From: Planctomycetota bacterium
Lineage (GTDB): Bacteria; Planctomycetota; OFTM77
Direction: 5' to 3'
NCBI GenBank assembly: GCA_029260795.1
Contig: JAJDCO010000008.1
Coordinates: 1 to 37,273, forward strand
Length of the DNA stretch: 37,273 bases
The position numbers and the translations under genes were made by a program. Shown here one piece after another: positions 1-8,877 of this stretch. How positions within the stretch are numbered: position 1 is the first letter of the stretch; each line of letters starts with the position of its first letter. Below the pieces are notes generated by a model. It saw only the letters and a program-made list of their open reading frames with translations. It had not been told where the DNA came from and made no database searches.

Positions 1-1
1 C

Positions 2-1285
2 ATCTCGCTAGTCTTGTTTCATCGCGGCGCGGCGCACGTCGTGCCGCTGCTCGAAGATGTCCCGGTCGTCATCGGGCGCTCCGAGCCGGCAGACCTGACG
101 CTCGACGACCCCAACCTCTCGAGGAGCCACGCTCGCTTCACGCTGCGCGCGGACGGCGTCTGGGTCGAGGACCTCGGCTCGACGAACGGGACCCGGATCA
201 ACGGCGGACCGATCACGAGGCCTCTGCGCGTGGGGCTCGGCGACGGGGTCCGCCTCGGTGCCCTCGCCGTCGCGATCGCCCCCATCCCCGCGCCGGGAGA
301 GCCCGATGCCTCGCCGAGGGCGGCGACCGCGGAGTTGCTCGGACAGAGCTCCGTCATGGCGCACGTGCGAGAACTGATCGCCCGCGTCGCCGCGCACGAA
401 GTCGTCGTGCTCGTGCGCGGCGAGACGGGCACCGGCAAGGAGCTCGTCGCGCGCGCCGTCCATCGGATGAGCTCGCGTCGGGACGGCCCCTTCATCCCGG
501 TCAACTGCGGCGCCATTCCCGAGACCCTGCTCGAGAGCGAGCTCTTCGGCTACGCCAAGGGCGCCTTCACGGGCGCCAACGCCGATAAGTCCGGGCTGTT
601 CGAAGCCGCAAATGGGGGGACCTTCTTCCTCGATGAAGTCGCCTCGATTCCGCACACGATGCAGATCAAGATCCTTCGGGTCCTTCAAGAAAACGAGGTA
701 CAGCGCGTCGGCGAGACTCAGCCGCGCTCCGTCGATGTCCGCATCGTGGCAGCGACCAATCGCGACCTCAAAGGCGAGGTCGAAGCCGGACACATTCGAG
801 AGGACTTCTTCTATCGACTCAACGTCATCAACATCGCGATTCCCCCGTTGAGGGAGCGCCCCGGAGACGTCCTCGCTCTCGCCAGCAGCTTTCTCGACTC
901 GTCGTCCCGAGAGATCGGCCGACCCTTTCGCGGGTACCTCCCCGAGGCGGCCGCCGCGCTGGAGGCCTACGATTGGCCGGGCAACGTTCGCCAGCTTCGC
1001 AACGCCATCGAGCACGCCGTCATCGTCGGCACGCCGCCCGACATCGAGGTCGAGGACCTGCCGAGCGAAGTGAGGGGAGGTGGGACGAGCGCCGAGGCTC
1101 GGGCCGTTCCGACCGGAGACAGCAGCGACCCCGGGTTGGTGACCCTCGGGGAGCTCGAGCGCTTGCACATCATCCGCGTGCTCGAGTCGACCGAGTTCCA
1201 TCAGGCCAAGGCCGCCGAGATCCTGGGGATCAATCGCCGCACCTTGTACCGCAAGATTCGCGACTACGGCCTCAAGCCGGATTGA
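2..1285 (+). CDS. FHA-domain sigma-54-dependent transcriptional activator (5' partial)
   Basis: This is a transcription activator that would hydrolyse ATP to open sigma-54 promoters. The reading frame is open to the window edge, and the codons before the first possible start (TTG at 14) still read like the first FHA strand, so the true start is probably outside the window. Counting from the TTG, an FHA phosphothreonine-binding domain spans about residues 5-90, with GRS at 21-23, SRSH at 37-40 and GSTNGT at 55-60. An AAA+ domain follows, with Walker A GETGTGKE (136-143), the sigma-54 contact loop GAFTGA (184-189), and Walker B ending LDE near 206-208. A Fis-type helix-turn-helix closes the protein at about 400-420. 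There is no response-regulator receiver domain, so the FHA domain is the likely input, probably sensing Ser/Thr kinase phosphorylation. It converges on the small gene at 1300-1515. The target genes are unknown. Confidence 0.93.
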   Translation: MSLVLFHRGAAHVVPLLEDVPVVIGRSEPADLTLDDPNLSRSHARFTLRADGVWVEDLGSTNGTRINGGPITRPLRVGLGDGVRLGALAVAIAPIPAPGEPDASPRAATAELLGQSSVMAHVRELIARVAAHEVVVLVRGETGTGKELVARAVHRMSSRRDGPFIPVNCGAIPETLLESELFGYAKGAFTGANADKSGLFEAANGGTFFLDEVASIPHTMQIKILRVLQENEVQRVGETQPRSVDVRIVAATNRDLKGEVEAGHIREDFFYRLNVINIAIPPLRERPGDVLALASSFLDSSSREIGRPFRGYLPEAAAALEAYDWPGNVRQLRNAIEHAVIVGTPPDIEVEDLPSEVRGGGTSAEARAVPTGDSSDPGLVTLGELERLHIIRVLESTEFHQAKAAEILGINRRTLYRKIRDYGLKPD

Positions 1286-1299
1286 CCACCCGGCGCGGC

Positions 1300-1515
1300 T
1301 CAGACGCCGCAGTAGCCCTCGAAGCCCAGGTCGACCTCGTCCCCGCGCACGATGACTGGCACCAAGCGCTCGCCGCCGCTGTAGGCCAACAGCTCGGGCA
1401 GCCGGTCGGGCTCGCGATCAAGATCGACGTAGATCACGGCCTGACCTCGGTTTCGGTAGTGCTCGAGTGCCAGCTCCGTGAAGGGACAGCTCAGCTTGCC
1501 GTAGATTGTGATCAT
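1300..1515 (-). CDS. Small glutaredoxin-like protein, Cys form of a UXX-star-like (seleno)protein
   Basis: The product is 71 residues with a thioredoxin-fold N-terminus: MITIYGKLSCPFT gives strand beta-1 followed by a CxxT active site (Cys10, Thr13). A helix follows, then the VPVIV cis-proline segment typical of glutaredoxins, and a short tail ending GYCGV. Classical glutaredoxins have CPYC and about 80-90 residues, so this is a short, one-active-Cys variant. From memory, the layout resembles the UXX-star family, in which the first Cys is often selenocysteine. Here the codon is an ordinary TGT, so this is a Cys form. A role in thiol redox chemistry is inferred. The gene is convergent with the sigma-54 activator, with 14 bp between their ends, and no operon partner is visible. 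Confidence 0.8.
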   Translation of the reverse strand: MITIYGKLSCPFTELALEHYRNRGQAVIYVDLDREPDRLPELLAYSGGERLVPVIVRGDEVDLGFEGYCGV

Positions 1516-1643
1516 CGTTCCGACTTCGAAGATCTTGGGATTCCTCGCCGGATTGACGAGACTGGAGCATCTGGATCCTGAGACGGCTCACCGGTCCGGC
1601 CCGCCGACGGACATCGTGCCGAGGCTGCGTGCCTCGGCGAGGT

Positions 1644-1673
1644 TTGACAACAAAAAACGAGCAGTCGAAAACT
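1644..1673 (+). promoter_or_regulatory. Possible sigma-70-type promoter upstream of the VIT-VWA gene
   Basis: A perfect TTGACA at 1644-1649 is followed after 18 bp by the weak -10 candidate AAAACT (1668-1673). It lies about 70 bp upstream of the ATG at 1742 in a region with no other gene. Only the -35 element is convincing. Confidence 0.33.
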
Positions 1674-1741
1674 CGGCTCGTCACCCTGTCGTCCAAGGCG
1701 TCCGTTGCTCGCACTTCCGGTATTGGTCGGAGAATCGTTCG

Positions 1742-4075
1742 ATGAGACGACTCGTGACGCGCTGTTTTCCTTGGACCTTGGCCCTGCTCGCCTGGATCGC
1801 GCCCCTGGCAGGGGCCCAGATCATCTACATCGATCACCCCCATCACCCCCATCCCCCGACGCTCCCTCGCCCTGTTCCCGGACCTCCCACCGAACGCCTT
1901 CTCCTCGAGAGCTATCGCGCCGACGTCGAGATCCACGACGGGATCGCCAAGACGACCGTGAAGCAGGAGTTTCGCAACCCGCTGTCGCGCGTTGCCGAAG
2001 GACAGTACCTCTATCCGATTCCGCCCGGCGCCGCCGTGCAGGACTTTCGGATGATCATGAACGGCAAAGAGATCAAGGGTGAGGTCCTCGACCGAGACAA
2101 GGCGCGCGCGATCTACGAGGGCATCGTGCGCCGGCAACGAGATCCTGGGCTCCTCGAGTACCTGGGCTACGGCCTGATGCGCGCCTCGATCTTCCCGGTG
2201 CCCGCCAACGGCAAGATCGAGGTGTCTCTGACCTATTCGGAGGTGCTGGAGAAGGAAGGCGGCGCGCTGTTCACGTTCGAGCAGCCGACGGGCGCTTGTC
2301 GAACGGCCGGTGAGAACCCGCGCGTGGCGGTCTCGGTCGCTATCACGACCCAAGTGCCCCTCAAGATGGTCTTCTCGCCGACCCACAACGTGGAGATCCT
2401 CAAGAAGGACGACCACCACGCCCAGGCGTCGTACGAGTCCTCGAGCGGCGACGCTCGCGACTTTCGCCTGTTCTACTCACTCGCGCGCTCCGAGTTCGGT
2501 GTCACCGTTCTCACGCACCGCGAGCCGGGAGCGAAGGACGGGACCTTCATCCTGAACCTCGCACCGCAGCTCTCGGCGGCTGACATCGCACGCCAGCCCA
2601 AGGACGTCGTCTTCGTCGTCGACACCTCCGGCAGCATGAGCGGGGAGAAGATCCAGCAGGCCAAGGGTGCCTTGAAGTACTGCCTGAGGTCGCTGGGTGA
2701 AAAGGACCGCTTCAACCTGGTGCCCTTCAGCATCGAGGCGCGACCGTTCTCGGAGCAGCTCGTTACGGTGGAGAGTGGCTCGATCGAGCGCGCACTGTCG
2801 TTCGTCGATCGAATCGAAGCATCCGGCGGTACCAACATCCGCGACGCGCTTGTGACGGCGCTCGATGGGCATGATCGGAAAGCCGGCCGCGTCTTCCAGC
2901 TCTTGTTCGTTACCGACGGCCTGCCGACCATCGGTGAGACCGACGTGCAGAAGATTCTGGGGGACTTTCGGGTCGCCAACAAGTCGCAGGTGCGTCTGTT
3001 CCCGCTCGGCGTCGGCAACGACGTCAACACCTTCCTCCTCGACAAGCTGGCCGAGGAGAACCGGGGCTCCCGCGAGTACGTGCGGCCTCAGGAAGATCTC
3101 GAGGTCAAGATCTCGGGCTTGTTCGCCAAGATCTCCGAGCCTGCCCTCGTCGATCCGAAGATCACCGTCGACGGCATCGAGCTCTTCGAGGTCTTTCCGA
3201 ATCGGCTCCCGGACATCTTCCGGGGCTCGGATCTCACCGTGATCGGGAAGTACCGCGGCGAAGGCCACCACGCCATTCACCTCAGCGGTCTCCAAGGCGG
3301 AAAGGAGAAGACCTGGGTCTTCGAGGCCACCTTCACCGCCGCCGATGAGAAGCACGATTACTTGCCGCGCCTTTGGGCGACGCGGAAGGTCGGGTACCTG
3401 CTCGATCAAATCCGTCTCCACGGGCAGAACCAGGAGATGATCGACGACGTCATTCGGCTCGCCAAGCAGTACGGCATCGTGACGCCCTACACCTCGAACT
3501 TGATCGTCGAGGAAAGCGAGCTAGCCGCCTTGACCCGCAACCGCAACGCGACCGGCGCCGCCGGTTACTTCCTGGGTCGAGGTGACCGAAGTGTTCGCCA
3601 CCGTGAGGCCACCGAGTCGCTCCGGAGCCTGGGCTACGTCTCGGGCGGAGGCAATCGCGCCGCTGGAAGGCCCTCTCCGGCGGGCCCGACGACGCCAGGG
3701 GCGGGAGCCCCATCGACGCCGGCGTCGGGAGAAGCCGCCGTGCGCCTCAGCCTCGAGGCCAAGAAGCTCGCCGATGCCAGCTCGTCCGCGCCCGTGCTTC
3801 CGAGCGCCGGCCGCGACAAGAAGAGCGGCGAGCGCCTCATCCGTGAGGTCGACGGGCAGATCTTCTACCGGATCGCCGAGGTCTGGGTCGATCGCCGTCA
3901 TGCTGAGAAAGACGAGGACGAGCAGAAGAAAGTGGAGCTGAAGCGCATCGAAGCCTTCGGCGACGAGTACTTCGCGCTCGTGAAGAAGCACCCGGCTCTC
4001 AAAAAATACTTCGCCTTGGGAGACCGTGTGATCGTTTGTTTCCAAGGGACGACCTACGAGGTCGTTTCGCCGTGA
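1742..4075 (+). CDS. Secreted VIT and von Willebrand factor A domain protein
   Basis: The chosen start is ATG 1742. A GGAGA sequence lies about 9 bases upstream, and it is followed by a clear signal peptide (MRRLVTRCFPW, then a hydrophobic core ending PLAGAQ). An upstream extension in the same frame has no protein-like character. The product is 777 residues. A His/Pro-rich stretch (about 31-50) leads into a VIT domain (about 54-175) and then a vWA domain (about 287-460). The vWA domain has a complete metal-ion-dependent adhesion site: DTSGS at 294-298, Thr364 and Asp392. A Gly/Pro/Ala-rich linker near 640-690 precedes a charged C-terminal domain. Such proteins resemble inter-alpha-trypsin-inhibitor heavy chains and are thought to act in extracytoplasmic protein-protein contact. 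The precise role is unknown. The protein may be functionally linked to the downstream repeat protein. Confidence 0.92.
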   Translation: MRRLVTRCFPWTLALLAWIAPLAGAQIIYIDHPHHPHPPTLPRPVPGPPTERLLLESYRADVEIHDGIAKTTVKQEFRNPLSRVAEGQYLYPIPPGAAVQDFRMIMNGKEIKGEVLDRDKARAIYEGIVRRQRDPGLLEYLGYGLMRASIFPVPANGKIEVSLTYSEVLEKEGGALFTFEQPTGACRTAGENPRVAVSVAITTQVPLKMVFSPTHNVEILKKDDHHAQASYESSSGDARDFRLFYSLARSEFGVTVLTHREPGAKDGTFILNLAPQLSAADIARQPKDVVFVVDTSGSMSGEKIQQAKGALKYCLRSLGEKDRFNLVPFSIEARPFSEQLVTVESGSIERALSFVDRIEASGGTNIRDALVTALDGHDRKAGRVFQLLFVTDGLPTIGETDVQKILGDFRVANKSQVRLFPLGVGNDVNTFLLDKLAEENRGSREYVRPQEDLEVKISGLFAKISEPALVDPKITVDGIELFEVFPNRLPDIFRGSDLTVIGKYRGEGHHAIHLSGLQGGKEKTWVFEATFTAADEKHDYLPRLWATRKVGYLLDQIRLHGQNQEMIDDVIRLAKQYGIVTPYTSNLIVEESELAALTRNRNATGAAGYFLGRGDRSVRHREATESLRSLGYVSGGGNRAAGRPSPAGPTTPGAGAPSTPASGEAAVRLSLEAKKLADASSSAPVLPSAGRDKKSGERLIREVDGQIFYRIAEVWVDRRHAEKDEDEQKKVELKRIEAFGDEYFALVKKHPALKKYFALGDRVIVCFQGTTYEVVSP

Positions 4076-4094
4076 TCGCCTGAGAGTGGCGACC

Positions 4095-4119
4095 GGGCTC
4101 GAGCTCACGGCTCGGGCCC
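4095..4119 (+). terminator. Hairpin downstream of the VIT-VWA gene
   Basis: A nine-pair stem (GGGCTCGAG with CTCGGGCCC, one G-U pair) with a 7-nt loop begins 20 bases after the stop codon at 4075. There is no T-run, so termination is only inferred from position and stability. Confidence 0.45.
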
Positions 4120-4153
4120 GGGCCCGCCGACCTGATCCGCCCGGAGGAAGACT

Positions 4154-6967
4154 ATGCGTCCGTTGATCGTGCTGGGATCGATCCTACTGGCTGCCGCCCT
4201 GTTGGGGATCTCCCTCTGGGTGCTCGGCGAAGACGAGGCCGTCTCCGCCGATTCCACCTCGGAGGTCGTTGACGTTCCCGGGCAAACCGCCTTGGCTCAG
4301 CCGGTCCAGGCGACTCCGCTCGATCCGGAAGAGGAGGTCTCACCGGTGATCGACGTCGACGGCTACCGAGGGGACGGAGTCCTCTATGGGCAGCTACTCG
4401 GCATCGACGGCCAGCCGGTAGTAAAAGGCGAGGTCTGGGTCTACGGCGCAATCGATCCCCAGCTCAGTCAGCTCCTCGAGAACCGAGAAGCTCATTCCGA
4501 GCAAGTCCTGGAGCTCTACGCACAGCTCTTCCAGCAACAGGCTCAGGTCGAGGGCTCACCCTGGCAGCCCCGGCGTGTGCGACGGGTGACGACGGACGAG
4601 GACGGGCGGTTCCGAATCAACGATCTGGCGGCCGGGAAGTTCTCCGTCGACGCCCATGACGGGACCTATTCGCTGGTCGCGCCCGTTCCGGTCGAGCTCG
4701 TCGAGTCCGGACCGAGGGTCGAGGTCGACCTGGCACTGTCGCTTGGCTCGACCGTCACAGTCTATGTCCGCGACACCTTCGGTCAGCCGCTCGCCAACGC
4801 CAAGGTCTCGGCCCAGACCATTCCCGGCGCGATGAAGTCACTGGGCAAGTCCGCGACGCACCCGGGCATCCGCGACCCGATCACGCAACGCCGCGCACGG
4901 ACGAATGAGCGTGGTGAGGCACGACTCGTCGGCCTGCGGACCGGCGGAACCGTCCAAGTAGAAGCGTCGTTGAAGGGGTATTATCTGGCCGAGAACGTGC
5001 CACCGATCTCCCTCTCGGGCGATGCGAGCGTCACGGTGCAGCTCGGCGCCTACTCGGTGCTCGCCGGTGTCGTAATCGGGATCGATGGCCAACCGGCCGC
5101 GAAAGCCAACGTCGCGGTCGAAGGGCAGTCGGACGTGAGCTGCGACGACGAAGGACGCTTCCGGTTGGAGGACGTTCAGGTCGGGGAAGGCCCGCTCACT
5201 CTGCGCGCGGCGACGCCCGATCTCGATGGCATCGCACGTGAGACCCTGACGCTCGTCAAGGGGCAGAAGCGCGAAGACCTGCGCATCTTGCTCCAGAAGT
5301 CGGCTCGCATCCACGGCCGCGTCTCCGATCGGCGCGGAATGCCGATCGCCGGGGCGACGGTCTGGGCGAATCGGCAAGCAGATCGCTCTCAGATCGCCAA
5401 CATGCACCGGGCCATGACCGAAGACCTGCTGGCCTTGGGGAACGGTCTACCGGTCGCCGCGCCGTCTGAGATCGGGTCGTATCTGGACGCTGGAGAGTAC
5501 ATGGAGATCGTCGACGAGGCGATCGAGGAAGACGAGATCTTCTCCTCCTACGAGATGGTGTCGGAGGACGTGGAAACGGCGTTCACATCGACCGAAGTGG
5601 TCGCGATCTCGAACGACCAATGGGTGTTCAGCTCGAGCACGGGCTCTTCGGCTATCCAGCTCGCGCCCTCGATTCAGATCGATTTCGGCGATCGTCTCTC
5701 GCGGCTCACGATGAACGTCGACTCGAACTCCTGGCTTTCGGTCGCTCCGAGCGCGGCACTCATGAGCGGAGAAGGAAGGGCGGTTACGACCGACGAAAAC
5801 GGAGAGTACGAGATCCTCGGACTGTGGCCGGGCACGTTCAACGTGAACGCATCGGCCGAGGAGTACCTGCCGGCTGACGAGACGGTGACCGTCGAGCTTC
5901 CGGTCCTCGGTGCCGAAGGACAGGCGAGCTTCGAGCTGACTCGCGGCGCGCGGCTCGAGGGCGTGACCTATGGCCCCGATGGGCTACCCGCCAAGAACAT
6001 CGACATCTTCGTGCTCAACAAGGGCGAGTACACTGCAACAGTATCCTCGGACGAAGAGGGCCGCTACGTGGCGACGGGCTTGCCGGAAGCGACCTACGAC
6101 ATCTTCGCTCGCAGCGGCGACTACTCGGTTCTCGCTCAGATCAATGGGCGCCTGCTTCAGGTCGAGCAGGACTACCTCGGCGTGGATCTGCACCTGCTAC
6201 CCGGAGGTAAGATCGTCGGCTTCGTCACGGACATGGCGGGCCGACCGATCCCCAACGCGCAGGTGAACGTAACGACGATGATCGACGGACAGGTCTCGCG
6301 CGACGCTCACGCGGACGAGTCCGGAGCCTACGTCATCGAGAACCTCTACGACGGCGAGTATCGCTTGTCGGCGACGTCGGGCTCGCACCTGCCCGGCCAG
6401 GTCGAGAACATCTTCGTGCGGCGTGGGGACGTGCTGCCTCAGGATGTCCGGCTCTCACGCGGTGGCGTGGTCGCCGGGCGCGTGATCGACGAGATGGGGA
6501 CTCCGGCCCCGAAGGTCAACGTCTTCCTGCACCATGGCATCGATCGTCAGGTCGTCGAGACCGACGCCCAAGGCGAGTACCGCTTCGAGAAGATCGCGGC
6601 CGGACCCTGCCGCGTGTTCGTGCGCTCGGACGACTACCGGCGCAACGCTTACCGCGAGGTCACCCTGACGGCAGAAGAGGAGCGCCTCCACTTCGACATC
6701 CAGCTTCATCCGGCCGGCCGCGCGATCGGACGCGTGCTCGGAAAGGGTGGCGTGGGCCCCGGCGGCTTGACCGTCCAGGCACGCTCCCTGCCGGATGGTC
6801 ATGTCACGCGCAAGGGGACGACCTCCGACGACGGACGCTTCGAGATCGAGAACCTCTACGAAGGTCGCTACCGGCTCTTCGTCGAGGGTCAAGAAGAAAG
6901 CGCCGTGACCTTCACCGTCGGGCCGTCGGGAGTCGCGTCCGACTTGACGGTCACATACCAGGATTGA
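4154..6967 (+). CDS. Membrane-anchored protein with multiple carboxypeptidase-regulatory-like repeats
   Basis: The product is 937 residues. A strong ribosome-binding site (GGAGGA) sits just before the ATG. Residues 1-25 form an uncleaved-looking hydrophobic anchor (MRPLIVLGSILLAAALLG and on). The remainder would be extracytoplasmic. At least eight beta-sandwich repeats of the carboxypeptidase-regulatory type can be read, each with a D-(E/D)-x-G-x-(F/Y) core, for example DEDGRFRINDL, DDEGRFRLEDV, DENGEYEILGL, DEEGRYVATGL, DESGAYVIENL and DAQGEYRFEKI. An acidic, low-complexity insert lies around residues 430-490. No peptidase catalytic residues are seen, so this is a structural or binding protein, not an enzyme. 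The gene lies 78 bp downstream of the VIT-VWA gene in the same direction, and the two may form a surface module. Confidence 0.88.
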   Translation: MRPLIVLGSILLAAALLGISLWVLGEDEAVSADSTSEVVDVPGQTALAQPVQATPLDPEEEVSPVIDVDGYRGDGVLYGQLLGIDGQPVVKGEVWVYGAIDPQLSQLLENREAHSEQVLELYAQLFQQQAQVEGSPWQPRRVRRVTTDEDGRFRINDLAAGKFSVDAHDGTYSLVAPVPVELVESGPRVEVDLALSLGSTVTVYVRDTFGQPLANAKVSAQTIPGAMKSLGKSATHPGIRDPITQRRARTNERGEARLVGLRTGGTVQVEASLKGYYLAENVPPISLSGDASVTVQLGAYSVLAGVVIGIDGQPAAKANVAVEGQSDVSCDDEGRFRLEDVQVGEGPLTLRAATPDLDGIARETLTLVKGQKREDLRILLQKSARIHGRVSDRRGMPIAGATVWANRQADRSQIANMHRAMTEDLLALGNGLPVAAPSEIGSYLDAGEYMEIVDEAIEEDEIFSSYEMVSEDVETAFTSTEVVAISNDQWVFSSSTGSSAIQLAPSIQIDFGDRLSRLTMNVDSNSWLSVAPSAALMSGEGRAVTTDENGEYEILGLWPGTFNVNASAEEYLPADETVTVELPVLGAEGQASFELTRGARLEGVTYGPDGLPAKNIDIFVLNKGEYTATVSSDEEGRYVATGLPEATYDIFARSGDYSVLAQINGRLLQVEQDYLGVDLHLLPGGKIVGFVTDMAGRPIPNAQVNVTTMIDGQVSRDAHADESGAYVIENLYDGEYRLSATSGSHLPGQVENIFVRRGDVLPQDVRLSRGGVVAGRVIDEMGTPAPKVNVFLHHGIDRQVVETDAQGEYRFEKIAAGPCRVFVRSDDYRRNAYREVTLTAEEERLHFDIQLHPAGRAIGRVLGKGGVGPGGLTVQARSLPDGHVTRKGTTSDDGRFEIENLYEGRYRLFVEGQEESAVTFTVGPSGVASDLTVTYQD

Positions 6968-7046
6968 TCTCGATCGGGCGTGTCACAAAAACGGTTTTCC
7001 GTCAGTCCGTCCGCCGGCTATAGTCGAACAACGTGATGACGAGAGA

Positions 7047-7078
7047 ACGACCTGCGCGCTCCTCGCCGTGCAGGTCGT
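7047..7078 (+). promoter_or_regulatory. Leader hairpin upstream of a small gene
   Basis: A perfect 9-bp inverted repeat (ACGACCTGC / GCAGGTCGT, 14-nt loop) is followed by CGTTGTTTTG, 23 bp before the ATG at 7102. A TATAGT hexamer lies upstream at 7019-7024. It could be an attenuator, the terminator of the preceding gene, or a chance structure. Confidence 0.35.
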
Positions 7079-7101
7079 CGTTGTTTTGAAGAGCCCGGAT
7101 C

Positions 7102-7491
7102 ATGTCCAAGTTCGACCCCCAAAACTTCCAGACCCGTCCCGGCGGAGAGTTCGACGAGTTCTTCGAGGACATGCTCGAGATCCTGCGCGAGCAGTTCGAC
7201 GGGCTTCCCGATGACGACCCGCTCGGCGATCTCATCATGATCCATGCCCACAAGAAGTCGCTGCGCAGCCTCTTCTCGGTGCTCGTGGATTCCCAGGGGC
7301 TCAACACTCGGGGTGTGGCCGAGCGATACTACTCGGTTCACTACGGGCGTCCGCTCTCTCGAGAGCCGGGATCCTCTCGCCTCGAGATGGACGAGGTCAA
7401 AGAGGTCATGGACGAGGCGCGCGCCCTGCTCAGCCGCATTGGCGGAACGCTCGAGATCAGCGAGCAAGGAACCTGGAAGCTCTCATACTGA
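7102..7491 (+). CDS. Hypothetical small cytoplasmic protein, 129 residues
   Basis: I do not recognise this family. The start is ATG 7102, without a strong ribosome-binding site. The protein is acidic, with many Asp/Glu residues in the first 55 positions, and is predicted to be mostly helical. It has no signal peptide, membrane segment or cysteine. A helical segment around 95-115 (EVKEVMDEARALLSRIGG) precedes a short strand-like C-terminus. Codon choice matches the neighbours, so it is likely a real gene. It stands alone between the repeat protein and the DUF3108 gene, with hairpins on both sides, and is probably transcribed separately. Confidence 0.72.
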   Translation: MSKFDPQNFQTRPGGEFDEFFEDMLEILREQFDGLPDDDPLGDLIMIHAHKKSLRSLFSVLVDSQGLNTRGVAERYYSVHYGRPLSREPGSSRLEMDEVKEVMDEARALLSRIGGTLEISEQGTWKLSY

Positions 7492-7528
7492 GCTGCTCGT
7501 TTCCTGGCAAGGCTCCCGACCGGCCTCG

Positions 7529-7574
7529 GTAGGTTCCGGAGTGGCCGCGGCGAACGCGGCACCACCGAACCTAC
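7529..7574 (+). terminator. Long imperfect hairpin after the 129-residue gene
   Basis: GTAGGTTC at 7529 pairs with GAACCTAC ending at 7574. An inner CCGCG/CGCGG stem and a short GTG/CAC stem lie between them. The structure starts 38 bases after the stop codon and has no T-run. A terminator or RNA-stabilising role is inferred. The rest of 7492-7781 shows no gene. Confidence 0.42.
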
Positions 7575-7781
7575 GTGCCCTCGACAACCCCAACCTTCCG
7601 AGCTGCACAGGCTTCTCCGCCGCGGAATTCCCATCAACTCTGCCCACGCTCCCCGACGAAATACCAGGACAGGCCCCATCGAGCCTGACCGCAACGTGCG
7701 CGGCTCGGAGAGGCCTCGACCGACCGCGGTCGCATCACGGCCCGGTCGGCGCTCCGCCGCTTCGTTTGGGGAGGGTCCACG

Positions 7782-8669
7782 ATGTCACCCATGCCGACCC
7801 CACCGGTCAACGCACCCCGGGGGCCGTCATCGCGACGATGGCGCTACCCGATTCTGACGGCGGTCTTCTTCATTCTCGGGGCGGGCCACGCTTGCCGTCT
7901 CGGCTCATGGGCGACCGTCGACAGCTTCGACGAGTGGCATCCCGCTCCCGTGACGCCCGAGGTCGAAGACCAAACCGGAACCGCCTACTTCTACCAGGCG
8001 AGCTGGTTCGGCATCTCCTTGGGAGAGGCCGTCTTCGGATCGCGACAATTCGCGGCAGACGCCGACGTGCGCCGATTCTTCTTCGAGGCGCGTGACATCG
8101 GAGTCGCTCGACTCTTCAGCGGTCGTTGGACTCGCCTCGAGTCGACCCTCGCCCCCACGCTCGAGCCGCACCGTCTGATCGTACGCCAAGAGAGATCCGA
8201 TGTGTTGCGTGAGCGCGTCTTCGAGTACCCCCGCACGGAAGCGGGGGAGCTCCGCTGCCTGATGCGTGACGGCTCGATCAAGCCACCACCGCCCGGTTGC
8301 GAGGTCTTCATCGATCCTCTCGCCGCGGTGCACCAGCTCCGTCGCGTCGAGTTCGAGCCGGGTCTCCGCACCCAGATTCTGACGGCCGGAGGATTGCGCT
8401 TCTTCGAGCTGACCTTCTCCTGCGTCGCCCTCGAAACCATCGAGTGGAAAGGCAATCCCGTCCACACCGCCGTCGTGCAGGTGGACTACACCGAGATCAG
8501 CCCCGACGGAACGCGCGACGAGGTCGAAACCGCCGGACGCGTTTGGATCGGCAAGGACGAGGAGCGCATCCTCTACCGCGCCGACTACTACGCCTCCATT
8601 CTCGCCATCACGATCGAGCTCGATCGAATCGAACGCGCCGAGCCCAGCGAGACGCGATTCCTGTACTAG
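7782..8669 (+). CDS. DUF3108-type exported protein
   Basis: The product is 295 residues. The start at ATG 7782 is supported by GGGGAGGG 6-7 bases upstream. A basic N-terminus and hydrophobic segment (about residues 20-40, around YPILTAVFFILGAG) give a signal peptide or anchor. From about residue 65, the pattern TAYFYQASWFGISLGEA begins a fold typical of DUF3108, a beta-rich envelope family of unknown function. Late strands such as VWIGKDEERILYRADYY match the usual ending, in which a sugar-like acidic substrate is discussed but not proven. It is likely a periplasmic protein. It is convergent with the hydantoinase-type gene to the right. Confidence 0.75.
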   Translation: MSPMPTPPVNAPRGPSSRRWRYPILTAVFFILGAGHACRLGSWATVDSFDEWHPAPVTPEVEDQTGTAYFYQASWFGISLGEAVFGSRQFAADADVRRFFFEARDIGVARLFSGRWTRLESTLAPTLEPHRLIVRQERSDVLRERVFEYPRTEAGELRCLMRDGSIKPPPPGCEVFIDPLAAVHQLRRVEFEPGLRTQILTAGGLRFFELTFSCVALETIEWKGNPVHTAVVQVDYTEISPDGTRDEVETAGRVWIGKDEERILYRADYYASILAITIELDRIERAEPSETRFLY

Positions 8670-8850
8670 AAGAACCGGAGTGCGCGCCCAAAGCGGAGTG
8701 CGTCCGCGCAGCGCCTCAAAGCCATTCGCGCCAGGATACGTTCCGCGAAGAGGTGACTTCGATCGTTCGAAGGAGTCGCCCAAAGCGGAGCTGACGCCCG
8801 AAAGCCGAGTGCGTCCCCGAAGAGGTTCCGCAACATCCGCGCGCTCGCAC
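8670..8850. repeat. Degenerate direct repeats between convergent genes
   Basis: Short imperfect repeats of the form CCAAAGCGGAG(T/C)..CG recur at about 8687, 8775 and, more degenerate, near 8795. The GGAGTGCG(C/T)CCGCG-like core also occurs at 13,480-13,530 near the 132-bp array, which suggests a dispersed intergenic family. No coding sequence is supported here. Confidence 0.5.
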
Positions 8851-8854
8851 CTTC

Positions 8855-8873
8855 GCGAGACCCCCCGTCTCGC
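8855..8873 (-). terminator. Hairpin just after the hydantoinase-type gene
   Basis: The repeat GCGAGAC / GTCTCGC has a 5-nt loop. Reading leftwards, it begins 5 bases after the stop at 8878. No T-run follows. It is the best terminator candidate for the gene at 8878-10872. Confidence 0.42.
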
Positions 8874-8877
8874 CTCC

